DNA from: JBGCEZ01 sp045106735
GTDB taxonomy: Bacteria > Planctomycetota > Phycisphaerae > Phycisphaerales > SM1A02
Assembly: GCA_045106735.1 (NCBI GenBank)
Contig: JBGCEZ010000016.1
Location: 1-64,000, forward strand
DNA: 64,000 nt
Reading direction: 5' to 3'
Shown here piece after piece: positions 50,556-58,783 of the stretch (the stretch's first letter is position 1; every line of letters starts with the position of its first letter). Both the position numbers and the translations under genes were made by a program. A model generated the notes under the pieces. That model was not told the origin of the DNA. It did no database searches and saw nothing but the letters and a program-made list of their open reading frames with translations.

Positions 50556-53390
50556 TCACTCGCCCGCCGCCTCGAGCATGCCGTCGATCGCTTGCAGCCG
50601 GCGCTGGTGGATGTCCCGGTCCGGCTCGAGCACCGCGAGCGCGGCGATGTGCCCACGGGCCGCTTCCAGAGCCTGGGCCTGCACCGCGATCGTGGCCGCG
50701 AGTTCGCGATTCGCGGCCCAGTACGGATCGAAGCTCACCGCCCGATCGGCCGCGGCCCGGGCCGCCTCGAAGTCCCCGGCGAGCTGGTGCAACTCGGCGA
50801 GCTTGCGGGCCCAGGTCCACGACTGCTGCTCGCGCTCGTCCAGGAACTGCAGGTGCGGAATCGCCCGCGTCGGTTCGTCCGAGGCCAGGTGCACGCGGGC
50901 AAGGATCTGCTGCGGGAAGGGATCGAGCGGCCGGATGCGGGCATAGCGCTCCAGATCCGCGGCCAGCTCCGCACTGGGCGGGGCGACGTCCGGACCGCCG
51001 GCCGCTTCGTAGGACACCACGCGCCGCCGCAGGTCCATCTTGAGCAGATCAGGATGGTCGGGGTGGCTGGTGAGCAGGATCTCGAGCAGGTCCGCATCGA
51101 TCTCGAGCCGCGTCGGCGGCGTGGGCGGCGGAAGGTCGCCGGCCGCGCCACCACCACCACCGGGGCCGCCGCCAGGCCCGGGGCCCGCGCCATCTCCCGC
51201 GCCGCCGCCCGCGCCTCCATCCGCCGGATCAATCTCCACGCGGTCGATGGTCGACGGAGGGCCCATCGCTTCTTCGTCGGGCACCTCGGCCACCAGGCGA
51301 TCGCCGGCCATGGCCACCAGATCGCGCACCGAGGGTTCCGGCGCGAGCCCCCACGCGGCGACCGAGTCCTCGGCCCAGGCCAGGAAGCGCTCGTAGAACT
51401 CGTCGCGGGTCACGCCCAGGGCCGCGGGCACCGCTTCGGACTCGCGGGCGCCGCCGGCGTACTCGTCGAGCAGGGCAATCACCCGCTCGCGGCCGTAGGC
51501 CTCGAACATGAACTCGAGCATCCAGTGGCTTTGGGCGTACGCCTGCGAGCGTTCCTGCGGCGTGCGCGGGCGCACGAATCCCCACTTGATCGCGTCGAGC
51601 GTGAAGAGTTCGCCATCGCGCAAGGCCGCCGTGAGCATCAAGCAATCGGACCACGTCCGCGGCGACTGCTCCATCATCACCGCCGCGCCTTCGGTGAGCC
51701 AGTGCGGGATGCGATTGTTCGTGCGGTCGAGCGTGACGGTGTGGGCGTACTCGTGCCGCATCACGCGGATCCAGTCGAACGGCCCCTTGTGCTGGGAGGG
51801 CAGGCCGTCGCGCGGGACTTCCATCGCGATCACCGGGCCGGTGCACGCGGCGATCGTGAAGATCTGCGGCATGCCGGTGATGCGCACCGCGAACCGGGCC
51901 GAGTCGGGCATGAGTTCGACGATGGTCGGCTGGTCGGGGACGACGCCGAACTTCTCGGTGATGTCGGCGTGCATGTCCAGCAGCGGCTGGGTCATCATGT
52001 CCACCAGCACCTGGTCGATGCCCTCGCGGTAGCGCACCTTGAACGGGCCGACGTCGAGCACTTCGTAGGCCTGCAACTCCTCGATCAGCTTGAAGCTGTT
52101 GGCCGCCTGCAGATTGAAGGGGTCCATGCGCGAGGCCTCGCGCAGGACGGCGAGCGAACGATCGTCGCGCCCGGCCTGCATTTCCATCAGCCCGAGGGCG
52201 ACCCGCGGATCGGTCCACGCCGGCTCGCGGGCGATGGCTTCGTCGAGCAAACTCGCGGCCACGTCGTACTGCCGGAGCAGCGACATGAAGCGGCCGGTCT
52301 CGTAGTGGGCCCGGGCGGTGCGGGGATAGCGAGCGTCCCAGGCGGCCAGGGCGGCGGCGATCGCTTCGGGCTCGTAGCGCATCGCCTCGGTCACCGCGGC
52401 GAACGCCATCGCGTGCGGCTGGCCCGGCCAGCGGGCGAGCACGCCGCCGAGCAGCTCCGCGGCCGCGTCCGGATCGTCCTGCACGAGCCGCACCTCGGCG
52501 GCCAGCAGCATGCCGAGCGGATGGTCGGGGGCGATGCGTTCCAGGGCCGACGCCGCCCGCAGAGCGCCGTCGAAATCGAAGCGCGAGATCGCGACCCGGC
52601 CGAGGCCGAACCACGCGTCGGACGCATTCGGGTTGAGGGCGAGGGCCTGGTGGTAGGCCTCGACGGCCAGCCGCGCCCGGTGCTTCTCGGCCAGCACGTT
52701 GGCCTCGCTGACGAGCGCCGGCCAATGCAGCCGGTCGTATCGCTGGTGGACCTGCGAGAGGGCGGACACGATCGCCCGCCAGGTGCCGGCGTCGGCCCCG
52801 CCCAAGCGAGCGGCGAGCGCGCGGGCCCGCGCGAGTTCCACCAACTCGGCCGGCGACTCGCGGTCGATGACCGCCCCCGCCTGGTTCAGTGCCGCCCGCA
52901 GCGTCTCTCTGGCCGCGTCAAACTCGCCCAGAGCCGCTTGCGCCTCGGCCCGGCGTCCGAGGCCACCGACGGACGCATCGCCCTCCAGGAGCTCCAAAGC
53001 CGCCTGCATGCGACCGGCGCGCAGGTGGGCGTCCACCCGAAAGGCGAGCGGCGTCTCCGAGTCGTCGAAAATCGGATCGTCGAGTCGCCACTGTTCCAGG
53101 GCGATGCGGGCCCGGTCGCCGGCGGTGAACAGCTCGGGGTCGAGGCCCTTCCACTGCCCGTGGAAGACTTCCATCGACAGTTGTTCGGCTTCGCTCAGCC
53201 ACGCGGCGTCGAGGGCGTCGGCCACCACCACGTCGAGGCTGAACATCTCGGGCACCATCGCCCGCTGCGGCTGGGCCGATGCGGCGCCGGTGATCGCCGC
53301 CGCCCCGAGGCACGCGGCCACGCCAACCAGGATCGAGCGGGCGGAGACGCGGCGAAATCGCGGACGCGTGGGCGTGGGCATCGGGGGCAC
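50556..53390 (-). CDS. Exported TPR protein with peptidase MA-like zinc protease domain
   Basis: This 944-residue protein has a signal peptide (about 19-40, A-S-A cleavage). TPR-like helical repeats fill about 45-430. A gluzincin domain of the peptidase-MA type follows, with H546-E-Y-A-H550 and the third ligand in W-L-T-E567-G-A. A Gly/Pro-rich linker and further TPR-like helices complete the protein. The zinc residues are intact, so an active exported protease is likely. TPRs may bring substrate or partner proteins. The neighbouring LolA-like gene lies in the same direction. Confidence 0.75.
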   Translation of the reverse strand: MPPMPTPTRPRFRRVSARSILVGVAACLGAAAITGAASAQPQRAMVPEMFSLDVVVADALDAAWLSEAEQLSMEVFHGQWKGLDPELFTAGDRARIALEQWRLDDPIFDDSETPLAFRVDAHLRAGRMQAALELLEGDASVGGLGRRAEAQAALGEFDAARETLRAALNQAGAVIDRESPAELVELARARALAARLGGADAGTWRAIVSALSQVHQRYDRLHWPALVSEANVLAEKHRARLAVEAYHQALALNPNASDAWFGLGRVAISRFDFDGALRAASALERIAPDHPLGMLLAAEVRLVQDDPDAAAELLGGVLARWPGQPHAMAFAAVTEAMRYEPEAIAAALAAWDARYPRTARAHYETGRFMSLLRQYDVAASLLDEAIAREPAWTDPRVALGLMEMQAGRDDRSLAVLREASRMDPFNLQAANSFKLIEELQAYEVLDVGPFKVRYREGIDQVLVDMMTQPLLDMHADITEKFGVVPDQPTIVELMPDSARFAVRITGMPQIFTIAACTGPVIAMEVPRDGLPSQHKGPFDWIRVMRHEYAHTVTLDRTNNRIPHWLTEGAAVMMEQSPRTWSDCLMLTAALRDGELFTLDAIKWGFVRPRTPQERSQAYAQSHWMLEFMFEAYGRERVIALLDEYAGGARESEAVPAALGVTRDEFYERFLAWAEDSVAAWGLAPEPSVRDLVAMAGDRLVAEVPDEEAMGPPSTIDRVEIDPADGGAGGGAGDGAGPGPGGGPGGGGGAAGDLPPPTPPTRLEIDADLLEILLTSHPDHPDLLKMDLRRRVVSYEAAGGPDVAPPSAELAADLERYARIRPLDPFPQQILARVHLASDEPTRAIPHLQFLDEREQQSWTWARKLAELHQLAGDFEAARAAADRAVSFDPYWAANRELAATIAVQAQALEAARGHIAALAVLEPDRDIHQRRLQAIDGMLEAAGE

Positions 53391-53562
53391 TCCGGGCGGG
53401 GCGCGGCCGGCTCGGCCGCACCCAGAAGCGTACCGGCGCCGGCGGGACCGGGATGCCCCGGGCGCGGATCGTGTCCGGCGGTCGAGCCCCGGGGGGGCCC
53501 AGCGTCCGATCGCGGGGTGGTCGGTCCCCGGCGGCCCCCCATTTGGCCGTGTGGTCCGGGCC

Positions 53563-54540
53563 TCAGCGGATGCGGATTTCCCAGCCCCGCGGATCCGAGG
53601 GCGGCTCCACGCTCATGCGGGCCAGTTCATCGGCCGTGAAGCGGTCCACCTGCTCCACGTCGAACAGCCGCATCATCTCGATGGTGTCCGGCTTGGCCAG
53701 GATCATGCCGATGGGCACGCCCGTCCCGCGTTCAAAGAACACGCCGACGGCGGAGAATTCCTTGGCCGCCTCGGTGCCGGGGCGGGGCGTGAGGCGGATG
53801 CCTTCGACGGTGGCCGGATCCAGGGCGCTCAGCATGCCGTCGCGCGGCAGCGGCGTCGGCTGGACGTCGAAGGCGCGAATCACGTCGTCGGGATTCTGTC
53901 CGATGGGCAGCGGGAACGGGCCCTGCCCGAGGCGGAAGGGATCGAAGCTCGCGCCGGGGGCCGCAATCGAGTACCGGTTGAAGGTGCGATCGGCTTCGTT
54001 GACATCGGCCAGCCAGCGGCCGCGCACGGCGTAGTGGAAGGACAGGTCCTTGGGGGCGATGCCTGCGCCGAACTCCTGGCGGAACAGGATGGCCAGCGCC
54101 GGCTCGGCCACCGGCGGGTTCGCGTCGCCCGCGGCCGGCGGCGTGGTCGGTCGACCGCGATCGAAGAGCAACACGCCCTTGCGCACGGTTTCTTCGAGCG
54201 TGCGGCGCGAGCGCACCACCAGGCTGAAGTCGGCCCGGAACCGGGTCCACGCGTCGGCCGCGACGCGGGCGCGTTCGAGGATCGCCCGGGCTTCCGGCGG
54301 CGCTTCCGGCACCGGCTCGGGGGCGACGGCGGGAATCGTGATGTCGGGTTGGGCGGGCGGCGTCTGGCTCGGCGGCGTTTGGCTGGACGTCTGGCTGGAC
54401 GTCTGGCCGGGAGCCTGGCCCGGCTGGCCGGCTTGCCCGAACGCGACGGCGGCGATCGTGGTGGTCAGGGCGACGGCGAAGGGCAGCGCGATCCCCCGGC
54501 GGGGACGAACGGCGACGCGGGATGACGGACGGTCGAACAT
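53563..54540 (-). CDS. LolA-like exported protein
   Basis: This 325-residue protein has a signal peptide (17-35) and a Gln/Ser/Thr/Pro repeat linker (36-66). A half-barrel type domain follows with the pattern seen in LolA/LolB-like proteins: R-F-R-A-D-F-S-L-V, then F-H-Y-A-V-R-G-R-W and V-G-V-F-F-E-R. LolA carries lipoproteins across the periplasm. This protein is longer and lacks clear identity, so it may be one of the many LolA-fold proteins of other function. The ATG at 54540 has AAGGAC ten bases upstream. Confidence 0.5.
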   Translation of the reverse strand: MFDRPSSRVAVRPRRGIALPFAVALTTTIAAVAFGQAGQPGQAPGQTSSQTSSQTPPSQTPPAQPDITIPAVAPEPVPEAPPEARAILERARVAADAWTRFRADFSLVVRSRRTLEETVRKGVLLFDRGRPTTPPAAGDANPPVAEPALAILFRQEFGAGIAPKDLSFHYAVRGRWLADVNEADRTFNRYSIAAPGASFDPFRLGQGPFPLPIGQNPDDVIRAFDVQPTPLPRDGMLSALDPATVEGIRLTPRPGTEAAKEFSAVGVFFERGTGVPIGMILAKPDTIEMMRLFDVEQVDRFTADELARMSVEPPSDPRGWEIRIR

Positions 54541-54660
54541 GGGAAGCGGTCCTTCGGGAAGCCGGTGGGAGCGGGAGCCGGGCGCGGCCCCGACGACTCG
54601 AAGACCCCGCCGAGGGGTCAAAAAGTCCGCGGGGCGTACGCGACCAACCAGCGTAGGGAC

Positions 54661-56166
54661 TCAGGCGCCGCCGAACACCGGGCGATACAGCGTGATTGCG
54701 AGCAGGGCGAGCTGGACGACGACGAGGATCGCCGGCCCGGCCCACCAGCCGCGATCGGCGCGGACCCCGGAGCGGGCGCCAGCCACGCCAGTCGCCACGC
54801 CAGTCGCCACGCCAGTCGCCCCGCCAACCGCCCCGTCAGTCGCGGCTCCCACGGCCCGCCGCCGAATCTCGGCCACCAGCATGGCCCCGATCCACGCGGC
54901 CACGGCGAGCGTCAGGGGCTCGGCGTAGCGCTGCCAGGTCTCGCTGTTGAATGACTGCGCCGCGGCCCAGCCGGCCATGGACGCGGCCAGGATCAGTGCT
55001 TCGCGCCCGCGGCCGGCGGCCCGCAGGGCCAGCCACGCGTGGGTCAGGCACCACGCGCCGGCGGCCGCCCCGGCGATCAAGACGAGCGAGCGTCCGCCGA
55101 CGGCCGGCGTGCGACGCACCAGTTCCCAGATCGCCCCGCCCCATCGGCCGGCGGCCTGGTCGTAGGTGCTGGGCGGCAGGATCGAGAGTGCTCCGGCGGC
55201 AACGGCCATGCCCCACGGGCCAGGGGCGGCGAGCACGCGAGCGAGCGACGTCCGCGGCGCCGGGCCCGCGATCACCGCCGCCAGCAACGGCCCGGCGAAG
55301 CCGGCGGCCACCGCGAGCATCATCGTCGGCGTCACCGTCCGAATGCCCGCGTCGTGCTTGGTGGCCAGGGCCGGCGGCGTGAGCGAACCCCAGAGGCCGA
55401 ACCAGATCGCGACCACGGCCAGCGGGAGGCAGAGGGCGATCGCGATGGCGACGACCGGAAGCGGTCGCGCGGCCCATGCCCGTGCTCCGCCGGCGGCCAG
55501 GACGTCCCCGTTGCCGATCGACGTCCGCGCGTCCCCCGGCAGCGCTCCCAGCCGCGTCACCAGCCGTGCTCCCCATGGCGTGGCGATGAACGCCGCGACC
55601 ATGGCCGCTCCGACCGACCACACATGGATCTGCCGCACGCACACTGCGGCGGCGGCGGCGAGCGCGCACAGCGCGAGGCGCCGCATCGTCGGCGGCCCGA
55701 GCGCGCCGGCCAGGGCCAGCAACACGAACAGCAGCGCCAAGTTGTCCGTCGTCAGCCAGATGCCCGCCCCCAGGACGTAGCTGGACGCCACGAGCGGGGC
55801 AACGAGGATCAATCCCGTCCACGGCCCGGCGATCCGCGCCGCCGGCCACCACGCGGCCAGCAGCATGGCGAGCGTGAAGACGGACCCGACGAGGCGCAGC
55901 GGACGCACGCCATCGACGCCGAGCTTGACCACGGTGGACATGACCACGTGGAAGCCGGGGGCGGTGGCGGAGTTGTAGTGGACGACGTCGATCCGCGGCC
56001 ACTGCTCGGCCATGGTGCGGATCACCGGCAGGTGGAAGTTGTTCTGGTCGGCCGCTTCACTGGTCGCGTCCTGGCCGAAGGCGATCACCGGCACCATGAG
56101 CACGGCGGTCACGATGGCCAGCACGCTCGCGGCGGCGATGAACGACCCGCGCCGCGCCTCAGCCAC
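54661..56166 (-). CDS. Polytopic GT-C-like membrane protein (possible glycosyltransferase)
   Basis: This 501-residue protein has about a dozen TM helices. The first periplasmic loop reads D-Q-N-N-F-H-L-P-V-I ... Y-N-S-A-T-A-P-G-F-H. This resembles the D-E-x-x-F-H-x-P ... T-T-P-P-G loop of ALG10/GT-C enzymes that use polyprenyl-linked sugars. The C-terminus has a 15-bp repeat encoding A-T-G-V. The GTG start overlaps the UbiA-family gene by eight bases, so a polyprenyl-phosphate sugar donor made next door is plausible. Confidence 0.6.
   Translation of the reverse strand: MAEARRGSFIAAASVLAIVTAVLMVPVIAFGQDATSEAADQNNFHLPVIRTMAEQWPRIDVVHYNSATAPGFHVVMSTVVKLGVDGVRPLRLVGSVFTLAMLLAAWWPAARIAGPWTGLILVAPLVASSYVLGAGIWLTTDNLALLFVLLALAGALGPPTMRRLALCALAAAAAVCVRQIHVWSVGAAMVAAFIATPWGARLVTRLGALPGDARTSIGNGDVLAAGGARAWAARPLPVVAIAIALCLPLAVVAIWFGLWGSLTPPALATKHDAGIRTVTPTMMLAVAAGFAGPLLAAVIAGPAPRTSLARVLAAPGPWGMAVAAGALSILPPSTYDQAAGRWGGAIWELVRRTPAVGGRSLVLIAGAAAGAWCLTHAWLALRAAGRGREALILAASMAGWAAAQSFNSETWQRYAEPLTLAVAAWIGAMLVAEIRRRAVGAATDGAVGGATGVATGVATGVAGARSGVRADRGWWAGPAILVVVQLALLAITLYRPVFGGA
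54779..54840 (-). repeat. 15-bp coding repeat (A-T-G-V-x)
   Basis: About four near-perfect copies of GCCACGCCAGTC-type units lie inside the GT-C-like gene and stay in frame. Confidence 0.7.
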
Positions 56167-57124
56167 CGCCGCGCTCCGGCATGCCGGCGACGAAGATCAC
56201 GTCGAGCAGCGACTGCACCTGCGGCACGAACAGGATGACCACGGTCAGCCCGGCGAACAGCAAGACGCTGGCCCGGACGGTGCGATCCTCGCGCAAGGCG
56301 GACAGCGGGCTGTCGGATTTGCCGCGACTCGCCCGTCGGTAGAACCGGTGGATGGCCGTCATGACGAGCGGCGTCAGCATCGCGAAGCCGGTCGAGCGCG
56401 ACCCAAAGAGCTCCCATGCGTGGTCGCTCAGGGCGTACATCAGGAACGTGACGATGGCCATCACGCCGCTGACGCCGAGCAGCCAATTGAGTTCGATGCG
56501 GTCGTCGTACCCGGCCGGGCTGGTCCACGTCGAGTCGCCGGCCGCGGCCGCGCTGGTCAGGTCGCACAGCCGCTTGATGAAGCCGAGGTACAAGCACAGG
56601 AAGAACACGCAGAGCAGCAGCCACGCCGAGATCGGCACGCCGATGGCCACGCCGCCGGCGACCGCCCGCAGGGCAAAGCCGACGGCCAGGGCGACGACGT
56701 CGACGAAAAGTACGCGCTTCAGGCCGCCGTTGTAGAGCAGTTGCAGCACGCCGTACGCGGCCAGCACGCCGCCGAGTTCCACGCGGACGGCCAGGCCCAC
56801 GCCGATGGACGTCCCGATCAGGATCAGGCCGAGGAGCACCGCGGCGTTCGGCCGCACCGCCCCGCTGGCCACCGGACGCTTGCGTTTGACCGGGTGGGTG
56901 CGGTCTTTCTCCGCGTCCATGACGTCGTTCAAGCAGTAGAAGCCGCTGGCGATCGAGCAGAAGCACAGGAATGCAACGGCGGTGCGGATGGCCGCGGTGG
57001 TCGCTTCGGCCGCGGGATCCCCGACGGACCCGAGCATGCCGGGGAGGCTGAAGACGAAAGCGGGAAGCACGAAGACGTTCTTCGTCCAGTCGCCGGGGCG
57101 CATCAGTCGCAGGAGCGGTGGCAT
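56159..57124 (-). CDS. UbiA-family prenyltransferase, decaprenyl-phosphate phosphoribosyltransferase-like
   Basis: This 321-residue protein has eight or nine TM helices. The start R-P-G-D-W-T-K-N-V-F-V-L-P-A and the motif N66-D-V-M-D-A-E-K-D-R-T-H-P (66-77) are those of the DPPR-synthase branch of UbiA proteins. That branch transfers phosphoribose from PRPP to decaprenyl phosphate. It would supply a polyprenyl-linked pentose to the overlapping GT-C-like gene. The product sugar is inferred, not shown. No clear ribosome site precedes the ATG. Confidence 0.75.
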   Translation of the reverse strand: MPPLLRLMRPGDWTKNVFVLPAFVFSLPGMLGSVGDPAAEATTAAIRTAVAFLCFCSIASGFYCLNDVMDAEKDRTHPVKRKRPVASGAVRPNAAVLLGLILIGTSIGVGLAVRVELGGVLAAYGVLQLLYNGGLKRVLFVDVVALAVGFALRAVAGGVAIGVPISAWLLLCVFFLCLYLGFIKRLCDLTSAAAAGDSTWTSPAGYDDRIELNWLLGVSGVMAIVTFLMYALSDHAWELFGSRSTGFAMLTPLVMTAIHRFYRRASRGKSDSPLSALREDRTVRASVLLFAGLTVVILFVPQVQSLLDVIFVAGMPERGGG

Positions 57125-57193
57125 CACGCGGAGGACTCGGGGGCGGGACGGGGTGGGATGGGGCGAGACGAGCGGGACGAGGCGGGGCTGGAC

Positions 57194-57224
57194 GGGCGGC
57201 GGGCGGCGGGCGGCGGGCGGCGGG
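57194..57224 (+). repeat. GGGCGGC 7-bp tandem repeat, G-quadruplex motif
   Basis: Five GGG tracts occur at seven-base spacing with CGGC loops. This matches the canonical four-tract G-quadruplex rule on the plus strand. Confidence 0.75.
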
Positions 57225-57325
57225 CGAACACGGTAGCCGAGGCTCCGGGTACGCCGCGCGGGCATTGCCGGTTCATCGACGTCGAGGGGCGGACGGCCGC
57301 CGCGCCGCACGGCACGGGACGACAC

Positions 57326-57343
57326 GGGACGGGACGGGACGGG
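57326..57343 (+). repeat. GGGAC 5-bp tandem repeat, G-quadruplex motif
   Basis: Four GGG tracts separated by AC dinucleotides give a compact two-base-loop quadruplex motif. Confidence 0.75.
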
Positions 57344-57783
57344 ACGGACACGCCGCGCGACCGAGGCCACGGCGGGTTCGCAGTGGGCTCGTGACGGATC
57401 TGGGGAACGGCCAGGGTGAAGGGCGCCGTCCGTCGATCCCTCGCCCGCGCGAGGGATGGCCCCCCGCCCCCTTCCATCGACCGCCCGACCGGCTTCCCGC
57501 CACCGGTGGGGCCGATGGCCCGGCGGAATTCATCCACCACCCATCCACAAACCGAACAAACATCCGGCAGAACCCACCCCTCGGCCGCAGATGCCGCTGG
57601 GCTGGCACTTTCCGTCGGCCGATGAACCGCCTACGGTTCCCATGCGGAACATCAGTCCACGCCGTAGTCTGGTGTCCGATCGGGACCACCGTCCTGTTTC
57701 CCGCCGAACGCTTCCCGTCCGGGTGCCGCCCGGACCGCCCCCCGCCGATCGCCCTGCGATCCGGCCCAACGAGACTCCGCTCC

Positions 57784-58599
57784 ATGGTCGCCAACCCGAA
57801 CCGTGACGCCGCCCCCGAAGCCCGCACCGTCCGCATCAAGGTCAAACGCCAGACCGCACCGGACGCCCTCGCCCGCTGGGAAGAGTTTGATGTGCCGGTG
57901 GAGCCGGGCGCGAACGTGATCTCCGTACTCCAGTGGATCGCCGCCAATCCGACCACCCGCACCGGCCAGGACAGCACGCCGGTCGTGTACGACTCGGGCT
58001 GCCTCGAGGAAGTCTGCGGCTCGTGCACCATGGTGATCAACGGCTCAGTGCGGCAGAGCTGCTCGTGCCTGATCGACGAGTACGCCCCGAACGACGGCGA
58101 CGTCATCACGCTCGAACCGATGAGCAAGTTCCCCGTCGTCCGCGACCTGGCCGTCGACCGAGCCCGAATGTTCGACGCCCTGAAGCGCGTCAAGGCCTGG
58201 GTGCCGATCGACGGCACCTACGACCTCGGCAAGGGACCGACGAGCACGCCCGAGCACCAGCAGATGCGCTACAAGCTCAGCGAATGCATGAGCTGCGGTT
58301 GCTGCCTGGAAGCCTGCCCGCAATACAACATGGAAGAGTCGCCCGCCGACTGGGACTCGGCCTTCCTTGGCGCGGCGCCAATGAGCCAGGCCCGCCTCTT
58401 CAACGAGCACCCCACCGGTGCGGTCCTGAAGGACGAACGCATGGAAGCCCTCGCCGGCATCGGCGGCATCAACGACTGCGGCAACGCCCAGAACTGCGTG
58501 AAGGTCTGCCCGAAGGAAATCCCGCTCACCGAATCGCTCGCGGCCATCGGCCGGGCCACCACGGTGCACGCCTTCAAGCGATTCTTCACCGGCAAGTAA
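57784..58599 (+). CDS. sdhB: Succinate dehydrogenase/fumarate reductase iron-sulfur subunit
   Basis: This 271-residue protein has a 2Fe-2S domain with C73-x4-C78-x2-C81 and C93. The 4Fe-4S ligands are C168-x2-C171-x2-C174-x3-C178-P, and the 3Fe-4S set is C232-x5-C238-x3-C242-P-K. G-C-L-E-E-V-C-G-S-C-T-M-V-I-N-G resembles the Bacillus-type (menaquinone-linked) enzyme, which fits the mqn pathway gene in this window. SdhA and the cytochrome b subunit are not adjacent: the neighbours on both sides are unrelated. The ATG at 57784 gives the normal length; the frame is open further upstream. Confidence 0.95.
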   Translation: MVANPNRDAAPEARTVRIKVKRQTAPDALARWEEFDVPVEPGANVISVLQWIAANPTTRTGQDSTPVVYDSGCLEEVCGSCTMVINGSVRQSCSCLIDEYAPNDGDVITLEPMSKFPVVRDLAVDRARMFDALKRVKAWVPIDGTYDLGKGPTSTPEHQQMRYKLSECMSCGCCLEACPQYNMEESPADWDSAFLGAAPMSQARLFNEHPTGAVLKDERMEALAGIGGINDCGNAQNCVKVCPKEIPLTESLAAIGRATTVHAFKRFFTGK

Positions 58600-58629
58600 G
58601 CCAGCGTTCCACGCGAATCATTGACGCAG

Positions 58630-58653
58630 CGCCGTCGCCTTCGGGCGGCGGCG
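58630..58653. terminator. UUCG-tetraloop hairpin after sdhB
   Basis: GCCGTCGCC and GGCGGCGGC form a nine-base-pair stem (one wobble) capped by TTCG and closed by an outer C-G pair. GTTGTG follows. It lies between sdhB and the convergent membrane protein gene. Confidence 0.6.
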
Positions 58654-58783
58654 TTGTGCGTTGGGCGGCGTTGTACGTTGTCGGGCACTGTGCGTTGCGA
58701 AGGGCTGGCGTTGGAGCGCGCCCGCCGCGAACGCCACGCATGACGTGCCGTGGTTGCCGCGCAAGGCGAGCGGTCGCCGCGCC

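Larger units (their letters stand above)
57125..57783. other. Divergent spacer with G-rich repeat tracts
   Basis: More than 650 bp separate the UbiA-family gene (-) and sdhB (+). The first 230 bp are strongly G-rich on the plus strand and hold two tandem tracts capable of G-quadruplex formation (listed separately). The rest is mixed sequence; a promoter for sdhB must lie here but I see no convincing boxes. Frames through it are repeat-driven. Confidence 0.55.

Noticed and set aside
50592..53639. 1015-residue plus-strand reading frame
   Set aside because: Antisense to the TPR/peptidase-MA gene, which has signal peptide, zinc motif and normal composition.
57118..57783. 222-residue N-terminal extension of sdhB
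   Set aside because: It is coded by G-rich repeats and reads as Arg/Gly/Pro filler. The ATG at 57784 gives the normal SdhB length.
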